Origin: Candidatus Gastranaerophilales bacterium
Lineage (GTDB): Bacteria > Cyanobacteriota > Vampirovibrionia > Gastranaerophilales > Gastranaerophilaceae
Direction: 5' to 3'
Length of the DNA: 64,000 bases
Assembly: GCA_944324365.1 (NCBI GenBank)
Contig: CALUWA010000003.1
Coordinates: forward strand, 124,001-188,000
The notes below the pieces were generated by a model, which saw only the letters and a list, made by a program, of their open reading frames with translations, was not told the origin of the DNA and ran no database searches. Shown here piece by piece: positions 46,714 through 54,950 of this stretch (the first letter of the stretch is position 1; every line of letters begins with the position of its first letter). The position numbers and the translations under genes are program-made.

Positions 46714-46834
46714 GTGTCATCCTTACAAAGCGAACCGCCGCAACGAAGTGAGGACGAGTGAGCCTGTATGCAGAACTGAGCGTAGCGAAGGATCTCTATT
46801 TAAGGAGATTCTTCGGGCTTCGCCCTCTGAATGA
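46714..46834 (-). repeat. REP-like repeat (GTCATTCTGAG family), copy C
   Basis: A near-perfect inverted copy of 9252-9375, including the middle section absent from copy B. It abuts the dispersed element on one side and a gene remnant on the other. Confidence 0.8.
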
Positions 46835-46840
46835 TGTGAA

Positions 46841-46984
46841 ATGCACTGCGTTGTCCTTAGCAGGGAGGATAAAATAGCTCCTCACGCTTGGGCAAAAACC
46901 GGAGGCGCATCTTTAAAAAGTATACTTACCGGTAACGGTATGACATACACGGATTATAAAGTGGGTGAAGAGTTTCAATTTTAG
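46841..46984 (+). pseudogene. C-terminal remnant of an unknown gene after the repeats
   Basis: A 47-codon frame ends ...HAWAKTGGASLKSIL, then a Gly/Thr-rich stretch and KVGEEFQF before TAG. Residues from about APHAW onward look like real coding sequence, whereas the first residues come from repeat DNA. There is no ribosome binding site. It looks like the 3' end of a gene whose 5' part was replaced by repeats, similar to the pilin at 9.5 kb. Confidence 0.4.
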
Positions 46985-47097
46985 TATATTGGCAAATAAG
47001 AATTAATACGGAATTTTGTTCGGTAGGTTATTTTATATTTTGTAATATTGTATATACTAAAATTTGTAGTATATTTTATTTGTATTACTATAAAGAT

Positions 47098-47358
47098 ATG
47101 AGAGTTCAAAATATACAGTTTTTAGGTTATCCTAAAAATCCCCGTAAAAATACAAAAAAGATTAAAACAGAAACCCCGTTTACCCAGAGCATAAAAACAG
47201 CCGGCGCGTGGTTTGGTTTTGGTGTCGGGCTGGATTTTGTCGGCAGAAAATGCGCAGTATTTAAATCCCCGACCAAAAATTCTTTATTTATAAACAGTGT
47301 TTTGGCATTTTTGGCTGGTTCTTATACACTTTTTAAAACCTCGCATAAAAAATCATAA
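47098..47358 (+). CDS. Small hypothetical protein with N-terminal NIQFLG segment
   Basis: An 86-residue protein starting MRVQNIQFLGYPKNPRKN. Basic at the N-terminus, it then has two hydrophobic segments near 32-48 and 65-80 that could span a membrane. The frame opens at a TTG (47080), but the ATG at 47098 is more likely. The NI-x-F-x-G pattern recalls the protein at 6584. No family is recognised. Confidence 0.55.
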   Translation: MRVQNIQFLGYPKNPRKNTKKIKTETPFTQSIKTAGAWFGFGVGLDFVGRKCAVFKSPTKNSLFINSVLAFLAGSYTLFKTSHKKS

Positions 47359-47374
47359 AATCTTAACTGAAATA

Positions 47375-47839
47375 TCATAATATAATCGTAAATACTGTTT
47401 CTTTGCCCGGGATACTTTCAACGTTAATTGTTCCGTTATGCAGTTCAGCTATGTTTTTTACAATGGCAAGCCCCAGCCCGGTTCCGCCGCTTTTTCTGCT
47501 GAAAGGTTTAGCAATATAATCTATAGCTCCGTTTTCAAACCCCTGCAGAATATCTTCTTCCATTTTTCTTGCAGTAAGCATAATTACCTGAATGGATTTC
47601 AGGGCGGGATCTTCTTTAATCATTTTACATAAACTGAATCCGTCCAGTTCCGGAAGCATAACATCTAATAGAACAAGATCTGGTTTTTCGTTTTTTATCA
47701 TTTCCAGAGCCTGTAATCCGTCGTATGCTTTTCTTATTTTGTAATAGCCGCCGGAAATTAGCACAAGTTCAATTAATCTGTTTATGTGTTGTTCATCTTC
47801 CACTATTAAAATTTTTGCTTTTGTTAGATCTTCTGACAT
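47375..47839 (-). pseudogene. Chimeric remnant: receiver domain joined to histidine-kinase C-terminus
   Basis: Residues 1-115 are a complete CheY-type receiver: acidic pair EDE near 14-16, phosphoacceptor Asp in LLDVMLPELDG, Thr in MLTAR and Lys in YIAKPFS. Immediately after PFS the sequence becomes RKSGGTGLGLAIVKNIAELHNG, the G2 box and last strands of a HATPase domain. The join is what an in-frame deletion between a response regulator and a downstream kinase would leave, at the shared KPFS/PFSRKS. The stop is TGA, the only one among about 49 genes here. SD AAAGGAG lies 21 bases upstream, separated from the ATG by three TTGTTA hexamers. It may still make a receiver-only protein. Confidence 0.7.
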
Positions 47840-47865
47840 TGTTATTGTTATTGTTATTTACTCCT

Positions 47866-48651
47866 TTAATCTTCTGTTGTTCCGCTGTTATCAATCAACA
47901 ATGTATAAACAAATCCGTCATCAATTTCTATTAGTTTGTAATAAGTATTATTTGAGAAATTTTTTGTAACTACATTGTAGATATTATCACAAAATTCCTC
48001 CCTGTTTTTATGGTAATGTCCGGAAATTATGGATATTACATTGTTGTGACGTTTTAAAATATTTAGATAATCGTTTTTCTTATATAAGTTATGATTTTTA
48101 GTTTCTGTATCCAAAATTGGGAAATGCTGAAAAATAACGACTTTATTATTTTTGTATTTTGTAAGCGTTTTATCCAGCCAGTCAAGTTCCTTTTGTCTGT
48201 AGTAGCCGTTCGGGCCCGGAATAACTTCTTTTACTCCGTTCATGGTTATAAATACTATATCCCCTTTTTTGAAAACATAATTCGGTTTTGAACTGTGATA
48301 TATACCGAGTTTTTTCCTAACGATTGACATATAGTTTTCGCTTGTCAAATCTTCTTTTCGGTATAAATCATGATTTCCGGGTAAGACGTAGGGTTTAAAA
48401 TTCAGCTTTTTAATAGTGTTTAAAAATAAAACAAGATCTTTTTCATTTGCCTTGTCGATGTTGTCGCCCGTAAAAACAACAAAATCCAAATCAGTATATT
48501 TGCTGTTTATATCGTTGACAAAATCTTCCAGGGATTTTGCGTTATCCTGCGACAGGTGTACATCGGTAACCTGAATAAATTTGACGCTTTTTGCATATTC
48601 CGGGGTCCACAATCCTAACAAAATAAAAAATAAAATTATAAGATGTTTCAT
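47866..48651 (-). CDS. Exported metallophosphoesterase
   Basis: A signal peptide (1-20) is followed by a calcineurin-like fold. The metal motifs are in order: DVHL (DxH) near 29, GDNID near 62, PGNHDLY near 95, the His of FQHFPI and GHYHKN near 215. The 261 residues are in the normal range. The substrate is unknown; members act on cyclic nucleotides, phospholipids or cell-wall phosphates. It is upstream of the receiver chimera with 26 bases between them. Confidence 0.88.
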   Translation of the reverse strand: MKHLIILFFILLGLWTPEYAKSVKFIQVTDVHLSQDNAKSLEDFVNDINSKYTDLDFVVFTGDNIDKANEKDLVLFLNTIKKLNFKPYVLPGNHDLYRKEDLTSENYMSIVRKKLGIYHSSKPNYVFKKGDIVFITMNGVKEVIPGPNGYYRQKELDWLDKTLTKYKNNKVVIFQHFPILDTETKNHNLYKKNDYLNILKRHNNVISIISGHYHKNREEFCDNIYNVVTKNFSNNTYYKLIEIDDGFVYTLLIDNSGTTED

Positions 48652-48763
48652 ACTTTATATGATTAAAAATAATTATTAGTTTCGTGTTAGAGGCAAAATA
48701 TCGGAATAAAAAATTAGTGTTATAATATGTTTAGCTCAAATTTGAAAACGGATAAGAATTTAT

Positions 48764-51277
48764 ATGCCAAAAAAACAAGATAAAAATCCAAATAAAATAC
48801 TCGTGCGCGGTGCGAAAGTCCATAACTTAAAAAATATTGATGTTGATATCCCGCTTAATAAGATAGTCGGGATAGCGGGTGTGTCGGGTTCGGGCAAATC
48901 TTCTCTGGCACTTGGGGTTTTGTATGCGGAAGGGTCAAGAAGATATCTTGAAGCATTGTCAACTTACACAAGGCGCAGGATGACTCAAGCTGCAAAAGCC
49001 AGGGTAGATGAGATTTTATATGTTCCCGCCGCATTGGCGCTTCACCAAAGACCGGGAGTTCCGGGAATCCGCAGTACTTTTGGTACCGGAACAGAACTGC
49101 TAAACAGCTTAAGGCTTATGTACTCAAGGCTTGCACATCATCGCTGCCCGAACGGACACTATTTGGAACCGACACTTCTTGTGGCTGCTGAAAAAGAACT
49201 TGTTTGTCCGGAATGCGGGGCGCATTTCTATGCTCCGGGCGCGGAAGAACTTGCTTTTAACAGCCAGGGCGCCTGCGAGAGGTGCGGAGGAATTGGCACA
49301 GTGAGAACTGTAGACGAATCAACGCTTGTTCCTGATGAATCTTTAACAATAGATGAAGGGGCTGTCCTTCCATGGAATTCTCTTATGTGGTCGCTTATGA
49401 CGGATGTATGCCGTGCAATGGGTGTAAGAACAGATGTACCTTTCAGTGAACTTACTAAAGAGGAACGAGAAATAGTATTTCACGGTCCGGCTGTAAAAAA
49501 ACATATTTTCTATAAAGCTAAAAATTCCAATCAGGCAGGTGAAATTGATTTTACTTATTTTAATGCTGTTTACACTGTAGAAAATGCGCTAAAAAAAGTA
49601 AAAGATGAATCGGGCATGAAACGTGTTGAAAAGTTTTTGAAAGAGGATATCTGTCCGGAGTGTAAAGGTACACGTCTGTCAGAAGCGGCACGTGCTCCGA
49701 AGCTTAGAGGAATTTCGCTTGATGAAGCTTGTCAAATGACATTATCTGAACTTATAAGATGGGTTGAAGGTGTTCCGGCTTCCCTGCCTGAAGAAATGCG
49801 CCCGATGGCGGAATCTATTTGCGAATCTTTTCAGGTAACGGCAAAAAGGCTGATGGATTTAGGGCTGGGGTATCTGTCGCTTGACCGCGCAGCATCAACT
49901 CTTTCAACAGGAGAAAGGCAAAGAATGCAATTGGCGCGTTCTGTCAGAAACCGTACAACAGGTGTTTTATATGTACTGGATGAACCGTCTATAGGACTGC
50001 ATCCGGCAAATATTAAAGGGCTGAATGATGTAATGCATGATTTGATATCTGACGGGAATTCAGTTATCCTGGTTGACCACGATACTCAAATACTATCAGA
50101 ATCCGACTGGATTATTGAACTTGGCCCGGACTCAGGAGCAGACGGCGGGGAAGTTATTAATCAGGGCACGATACCCGAAATTATTAAAAGCCGCACCTCA
50201 AAAATAGGCCCTTTCTTGTCAGGGAAAAATCATAAGTCCATACGCCCGCATATAGAACCGTCTGAAATATTCAGTAATGGCGAAATTTCTCTTGCAACTT
50301 CCAAAATTCATACGGTAAAACCGCTTAATGTAAAAATTCCTAAAGGCAGACTTACTGTTATTACCGGAGTTTCCGGCTCAGGCAAGACAACACTGATATT
50401 GGAAAGCTTAATTCCGGCACTTGAAAATCAGATTGCCGGTAAAAGCCTGCCGGAGCATATTAAAAGTATAGAAGCAGAAGGTATCAATCAGGTAAAACTG
50501 ATAGATGCTACTCCTATCGGGATAAATATCCGTTCAACCGTTGCAACTTATGCAAATGTTCATGATGAACTCAGAAAAGTTTTTGCAAAAACATCTGACG
50601 CCAAGGAAATGGGTTATAAAGCCGGAGATTTTTCTTATAATACCGGAAAACTACGCTGTCCTGCCTGCGACGGAACAGGAAGTATAAGTCTTGATGTCCA
50701 GTTTTTGCCTGATGTGGAAGTTCCGTGCCCAGATTGCAGAGGTTCACGCTATTCAAAACAGGCCGAAGATGTCAAATACATAACTAAAGAAAAGAAAGCA
50801 TATTCTCTGCCGGAGCTTATGGCAATGGATATAAATCATGCAATTGATGCCTGTAAAGATTTGCATTTGGTAAGACAGCGGCTTCAGGTATTAAAAGATT
50901 TGGGGCTCGGCTATCTTACGCTTGGCGAAGCTACACCTAACCTCTCCGGCGGAGAGGCACAGCGGCTTAAACTGGCTTCAGAGATGAGCAGGAAACAGGA
51001 AGATACTGTGTTTGTATTTGATGAACCGACAATAGGGCTTCATCCGCTGGATGTACAGTCGCTTCTGGGTGTTTTTCAAAAATTAATTGAAAATAACGCA
51101 ACTGTTATTGTTATTGAGCACGATTTGGATGTAATAAGCAACTCGGATTATGTTATAGATATGGGGCCGGGCGGCGGAAAAGACGGCGGTGAAATTGTTG
51201 CTGCAGGTACTCCTTATGAAATTTCGCTTAATAAAAAAAGTATTACCGGCAAATATATTAAAAAATATTTTAGTTAA
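48764..51277 (+). CDS. UvrA2-like ABC ATPase lacking the UvrB-binding domain
   Basis: Two UvrA-type ABC modules are present: Walker A GVSGSGKSS near 41 and GVSGSGKTT near 537, and signatures LSTGERQRMQLA and LSGGEAQRLKLA. Zinc modules are CPECG, CERCGGIG, CPECKGTR, CPACDGTG and CPDCRGSR. Canonical UvrA has about 940 residues; this has 837. The roughly 100-residue UvrB-binding domain between RCPNGH and the insertion domain is missing, as in UvrA2 proteins linked to drug or DNA-damage tolerance. The first signature has T for the second G of LSGGE. It may bind damaged DNA without recruiting UvrB. The SD is weak; no partner gene is adjacent. Confidence 0.85.
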   Translation: MPKKQDKNPNKILVRGAKVHNLKNIDVDIPLNKIVGIAGVSGSGKSSLALGVLYAEGSRRYLEALSTYTRRRMTQAAKARVDEILYVPAALALHQRPGVPGIRSTFGTGTELLNSLRLMYSRLAHHRCPNGHYLEPTLLVAAEKELVCPECGAHFYAPGAEELAFNSQGACERCGGIGTVRTVDESTLVPDESLTIDEGAVLPWNSLMWSLMTDVCRAMGVRTDVPFSELTKEEREIVFHGPAVKKHIFYKAKNSNQAGEIDFTYFNAVYTVENALKKVKDESGMKRVEKFLKEDICPECKGTRLSEAARAPKLRGISLDEACQMTLSELIRWVEGVPASLPEEMRPMAESICESFQVTAKRLMDLGLGYLSLDRAASTLSTGERQRMQLARSVRNRTTGVLYVLDEPSIGLHPANIKGLNDVMHDLISDGNSVILVDHDTQILSESDWIIELGPDSGADGGEVINQGTIPEIIKSRTSKIGPFLSGKNHKSIRPHIEPSEIFSNGEISLATSKIHTVKPLNVKIPKGRLTVITGVSGSGKTTLILESLIPALENQIAGKSLPEHIKSIEAEGINQVKLIDATPIGINIRSTVATYANVHDELRKVFAKTSDAKEMGYKAGDFSYNTGKLRCPACDGTGSISLDVQFLPDVEVPCPDCRGSRYSKQAEDVKYITKEKKAYSLPELMAMDINHAIDACKDLHLVRQRLQVLKDLGLGYLTLGEATPNLSGGEAQRLKLASEMSRKQEDTVFVFDEPTIGLHPLDVQSLLGVFQKLIENNATVIVIEHDLDVISNSDYVIDMGPGGGKDGGEIVAAGTPYEISLNKKSITGKYIKKYFS

Positions 51278-51280
51278 CTA

Positions 51281-51313
51281 AAAAGGCAGGAATAATTTTA
51301 TTCCTGCCCAGAT
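51281..51313 (-). terminator. Bidirectional terminator between uvrA2-like gene and hydrolase unit
   Basis: Arms GGCAGGAATA and TATTCCTGCC flank a 4-base loop. The T5 tract lies on the minus-strand side, so it best serves the hydrolase gene at 51329, but it also follows the plus-strand stop. Confidence 0.8.
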
Positions 51314-51328
51314 TTATTCGGGGTTATT

Positions 51329-52360
51329 CTATTTCAAATATTCTTTGTAAAAAGCTTCAATTTTATCGAAAGGAATTTTTTCAAGATTATCATACAAATC
51401 AGTATGGTTTGCACCTTCTACAATATATAATTCTTTGTTATCTCCTTTAAGCTTTTTAAAAGCATCTTCAGAGAAGTAACGGCTGTGAGCCTTTTCCCCG
51501 TGAATGATTAGAACAGCATTTCTTATTTCATTACTGTAAGCCAGAATCGGCATATTAATCAAAGCCAGAGTAGATGTTTGTGTCCAGTTGCCGTTGGAAT
51601 TTATAGACCGCTTATGGAAACCCCGCGGAGTTTTGTAGTAAGCGTAATAGTCCTGAACAAACTGCGGTTCTTCTCCGGTAAGTTTTTCCGGTAATCCGGC
51701 AGCTTTTGCGTAAGTTCCGTTTTTATAATCTTCTGTTCTTTGTTTATTAAGGTTTTCTCTTAATTCATATCTTGCATTTTCGTCCATTGCATCAAAATAA
51801 CCGTTTGCACTTACACGGGTCATATCGTACATAGTAGAAGTAACAGTTGCTTTAATTCTGGTATCCATTGCCGCAGCATTTAAACCAAAGCCGCCGAAAC
51901 CGCATATTCCGAGAATACCGATTTTATCCGGATTAACGTCTTTTCTGTTGCTTAAATAATCTACAGCAGCTGAAAAATCTTCTGTATTTATATCAGGAGA
52001 AGCAACATTACGCGGTTCCCCACCGCTTTCTCCTGTGTAAGAAGGGTCAAATGCAAGTGTTATAAAACCGCGTTCAGCTAAAGTCTGAGCATATAAACCG
52101 GATGCCTGCTCTTTTACTGCACCAAAAGGGCCGCTTATTGCAATTGCTGCCAATTTGCCTTCACTGTTTTTAGGACTGTATAAGTCGCCTGTCAATTCTA
52201 TACCGTATCTGTTTTTAAAATGCACTTTTTCTATATTTACTTTGTCACTTTTAGGGAATGTTTTGTCCCAATCATTATTTTTAGCTTCACTCATAAGGTT
52301 TCCTCCTATCATTAATAATGTTAACATAGCAAAAATACTAAATACTTTTTTAAACTTCAT
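51329..52360 (-). CDS. Exported alpha/beta hydrolase (dienelactone-hydrolase-like)
   Basis: A signal peptide (1-26) precedes an alpha/beta-hydrolase domain with SGPFGAVKEQASGLYAQTLAERG, DPSYTGESGGEPR and a nucleophile elbow GILGICGFGGFG. The elbow has Cys where most members have Ser. Asp would lie in the region of LIIHGEKAHS and His in EGANHTDLYD. The Cys elbow recalls dienelactone hydrolases, but the substrate is open. It is the last gene of a three-gene unit divergent from lysR, 18 bases after a second hydrolase. Confidence 0.85.
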   Translation of the reverse strand: MKFKKVFSIFAMLTLLMIGGNLMSEAKNNDWDKTFPKSDKVNIEKVHFKNRYGIELTGDLYSPKNSEGKLAAIAISGPFGAVKEQASGLYAQTLAERGFITLAFDPSYTGESGGEPRNVASPDINTEDFSAAVDYLSNRKDVNPDKIGILGICGFGGFGLNAAAMDTRIKATVTSTMYDMTRVSANGYFDAMDENARYELRENLNKQRTEDYKNGTYAKAAGLPEKLTGEEPQFVQDYYAYYKTPRGFHKRSINSNGNWTQTSTLALINMPILAYSNEIRNAVLIIHGEKAHSRYFSEDAFKKLKGDNKELYIVEGANHTDLYDNLEKIPFDKIEAFYKEYLK

Positions 52361-52378
52361 ACAGCTCCTTTCTTTTAA

Positions 52379-53254
52379 TTAGACTGCAGCACAACTCCAA
52401 TGATGCTCAATACATTCAAGTATAGTTTGTGCGTATTCTTCGTGTTTGCCATAGAAGATGTGCGAAGCATCCGGAACAACAATAACCTGATTTTTTTGCG
52501 GCTCTTTACAGCAGGCATTTATTTTTTCCATAAATCCACGCGGATCCTTTTCTGTCAAACTGTCTTTAGCACCAATTACAAACGAGCCGTTAATTTTTAT
52601 ATTAAACAGCGAATTTGTTTCTCCGTCATTGCTTATTATAGGGCAGTTTTTGAGATTAAAAGCATTATAAAAGCCCAGCACTGCGTTTGCCGACATAGGT
52701 GAAAAGCCGCCGAACATATAAGGTAAGATATGATTACCTCTGCCTTCCTCAACAAATTGCTGTGCAAGTTCAATACAATCTTTTACATTAGGCATAACAT
52801 TGAACCAGTGCCCCAAATCAACAGGTGCTGATACAATAAAGTAGTCAACAAAATTGTCAGGTGTATTCCCTAAATAATGGATGATTTTGTTTGAGCCAAG
52901 CGAATGCCCTGCTAAAACTATATTTTTGAACCCAAGTTCTTTTGCGTATTTTACATAGCTTTCAACATCCTCATAAACAACGGAAAAATCGTCAAAAACA
53001 ACTCCTGTGTTTCTCTGTTTACCAATAGAAAAATCTGAATATGCAATACATGAAAATGCATCCATAGCATGTCCCACAATAAAAGCTATATTATTGCGGC
53101 TTAACAATTCTCCGGTTGCTGTCAGTAAATCATTCTGAAACACATTAGAACATATTCCGCTCATCATAATAACAACCGTTTCCATTGTGTTATTACCATA
53201 TATAGCACCTTTTAATTCCAAACCGCGCGGGGTATTTACTCTTATAATTTCCAT
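52379..53254 (-). CDS. Cytoplasmic alpha/beta hydrolase
   Basis: The 291-residue product has a nucleophile elbow AGHSLGSNK near 116-124. The acid is probably in VIGAKDSLTEKDP and the His in VPDASHIFYGKHEEYA near 265. MMSGICSNVFQND is the oxyanion region. It has no signal peptide. The fold resembles DUF1749-type or serine aminopeptidase-like hydrolases. It lies in one unit with the small protein at 53269 and the exported hydrolase. Confidence 0.82.
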   Translation of the reverse strand: MEIIRVNTPRGLELKGAIYGNNTMETVVIMMSGICSNVFQNDLLTATGELLSRNNIAFIVGHAMDAFSCIAYSDFSIGKQRNTGVVFDDFSVVYEDVESYVKYAKELGFKNIVLAGHSLGSNKIIHYLGNTPDNFVDYFIVSAPVDLGHWFNVMPNVKDCIELAQQFVEEGRGNHILPYMFGGFSPMSANAVLGFYNAFNLKNCPIISNDGETNSLFNIKINGSFVIGAKDSLTEKDPRGFMEKINACCKEPQKNQVIVVPDASHIFYGKHEEYAQTILECIEHHWSCAAV

Positions 53255-53268
53255 TTTAAATTCTCCTT

Positions 53269-53532
53269 TTAAAGTTTATTATTGCAGTCCTTGTTTTGTG
53301 CTTGATGCTCAATACTGAAAATTAGATAATCAAGGCAGTCTATCTGTTTTTGATTAATGTGTAATTTATCAAGCAAAAATTTCCTGTGGCTGGATAAGAG
53401 TCTTAATTGCTCTGAAAGTCTGCCGTTTTCTTCAAGTTTTAGAAATTTCACGATTAAATCAGCGCTGCAGTCTGCATCTTTTAAATTTTGAAGGATGTTA
53501 TTTTTGTTGTATGGCATAAATTTCTGTTCCAT
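53269..53532 (-). CDS. Small conserved helical protein next to LysR
   Basis: An 87-residue protein, or 82 if the second ATG at 53517 is used. The core, NNILQNLKDADCSADLIVKFLKL followed by LLSSHRKFLLDKLHINQKQIDCLDYLIFSI, is helical with regular leucines. I recall similar small proteins beside flavodoxin/aldo-keto reductase operons in gut Firmicutes, but their function is unknown. The first ATG has no SD and sits 10 bases from the regulator site. The second has GGAACAG upstream and is more likely. Confidence 0.7.
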   Translation of the reverse strand: MEQKFMPYNKNNILQNLKDADCSADLIVKFLKLEENGRLSEQLRLLSSHRKFLLDKLHINQKQIDCLDYLIFSIEHQAQNKDCNNKL

Positions 53533-53541
53533 ATTTTCATT

Positions 53542-53568
53542 ATTTACGATTTTACAAAAATAGCAAAT
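53542..53568. promoter_or_regulatory. LysR-type site in the divergent lysR/hydrolase region
   Basis: ATTTACGA and TAGCAAAT are spaced 11 bases apart. The right half plus flank is identical over at least 19 bases to the site at 46230-46246. The position between divergent genes is classic for LysR autoregulation and target activation. Confidence 0.65.
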
Positions 53569-53593
53569 ACTTATATTACATAATTAAAAATAC

Positions 53594-53622
53594 TTGACAG
53601 GCATAATTAAGGGTTCTATTAT
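53594..53622 (+). promoter_or_regulatory. lysR promoter, apparently giving a leaderless mRNA
   Basis: TTGACA (53594-53599) and TATTAT (53617-53622) have a 17-base spacer. The lysR ATG begins seven bases after the -10 box, so transcription would start at or next to the ATG. No SD lies at a usable distance. Confidence 0.65.
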
Positions 53623-53628
53623 TGTTAT

Positions 53629-54528
53629 ATGGAAATTAGAGTTTTAAAGTATTTTCTGGCAGTGGCAAGAGAAGGGAGCATAACAGGAGCCGCTAATTCT
53701 TTGCATCTTACGCAGCCTACATTAACACGCCAGCTTCAGGATTTGGAAAAAGAGTTAAAACAAAAGCTGCTTGTCCGCGGAAAACATAAAGTTACGTTAA
53801 CCCCGGAAGGAATGATTTTAAGAAAAAGAGCGGAAGAAATTGTTGATATGGTTGAAAAAACCGAAGCCGAGTTTCTTTCGCTAAATGAAACAATAAGCGG
53901 GGATATTTATATCGGCGGCGGAGAATCAGATTGCATGAAGCATATTGCAGGTATTATCAAAGAAATCCAAGAGGATTATCCGCAAATAAAGTTTCATATT
54001 TTCAGCGGGAACGCTGAGGATGTTACAGAAAAACTTGACAAAGGGCTGCTGGATTTCGGGGTTTTAATCCAGCCTGTTGATTTATCAAAATATGACAATA
54101 TGCCGCTTCCGGATAAAGATGTTTGGGGTGTCATTATGCGCAAAGACAGCCCGCTTGCCCAAAAAGATTACATTGAATTGGATGATTTGAAAAATCTTCC
54201 GCTTATTAATTCCAGACAGGCAATGAGAAAAACTTCTTCAAAAAATGAGTTTATCGAATGGTTTCAGGGTGAATTTGAAAATTTGAATACGGTTGCAACG
54301 ATTAATCTTGTTTATAACGCAACAGTGATGGTAAAAGCCGGAATAGGATACGCAATTACGCTTGATAAACTTGTAGACACTTCAAAGGAAAGCCTGCTTT
54401 GTTTCCGTCCTTTGAAACCTAAACTTGAATCCGGCCTTGATATTGTATGGAAAAAATATCAGGTATTCTCGCCTGCTGCAAAATTGTTTTTGGATAAGAT
54501 GCAGGAAAAATTCAGTAAAGAAAATTAA
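53629..54528 (+). CDS. LysR-family transcriptional regulator
   Basis: The N-terminal winged helix has the family start MEIRVLKYFLAVAREGSITGAANSLHLTQPTLTRQLQDLEKEL, which fixes the ATG. The substrate-binding domain spans about 90-295 with ISGDIYIGGGESDCM, FGVLIQPVDLSKY and VKAGIGYAITLDKL. At 299 residues it is complete. It is divergent from the hydrolase unit, with a paired site between them, and the same site occurs upstream of DUF3737. It probably controls both units; the effector is unknown. Confidence 0.94.
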   Translation: MEIRVLKYFLAVAREGSITGAANSLHLTQPTLTRQLQDLEKELKQKLLVRGKHKVTLTPEGMILRKRAEEIVDMVEKTEAEFLSLNETISGDIYIGGGESDCMKHIAGIIKEIQEDYPQIKFHIFSGNAEDVTEKLDKGLLDFGVLIQPVDLSKYDNMPLPDKDVWGVIMRKDSPLAQKDYIELDDLKNLPLINSRQAMRKTSSKNEFIEWFQGEFENLNTVATINLVYNATVMVKAGIGYAITLDKLVDTSKESLLCFRPLKPKLESGLDIVWKKYQVFSPAAKLFLDKMQEKFSKEN

Positions 54529-54606
54529 ATTCTGTCGCCGGGAATTTGTTTTAAGACAATATTTTTATGGAGTTATATCGCAAATTCCACAGATAATATA
54601 AAATCC

Positions 54607-54722
54607 CGTCATTCTGAGGGGTGAAGCCCCGAAGAATCTCGTGTAATATGAGATCTTTCGCTTACGCTCAAGATGACAGATAGCTTCATTGCGTGCGAAG
54701 GTTCGCTTTGTAAGGGTAACAC
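54607..54722 (+). repeat. REP-like repeat (GTCATTCTGAG family), copy D
   Basis: A direct copy of the 9252 repeat, beginning CGTCATTCTGAGGGGTGAAG and ending TTGTAAGGGTAACAC, more diverged in the middle. The rest of 54529-54950 holds only AT-rich leader sequence for the MFS gene. Confidence 0.75.
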
Positions 54723-54950
54723 TGTTTTAAAATTTTTGGTGGAATTTGCTATATACATCCATATTTTTCAGCTTATATAAAGCCGCCGGCGGAATTGATT
54801 TGTATAGGTTAAATGAAAATATTTGACATTCCATTCAAGGAAAATTTGTTTGCTTTGATAAATAATGAATGTTCGGTGTATAATTTTAACAGTGTTTGAA
54901 TTTTTTAAAAATATTAATGAGAATTGTCTATTTATGAAAAGGATAAAATA

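Noticed and set aside
22525-54722. CRISPR array made of the repeated units
   Set aside because: The repeats are dispersed, about 120-290 bp long and not regularly spaced; no cas genes are present.
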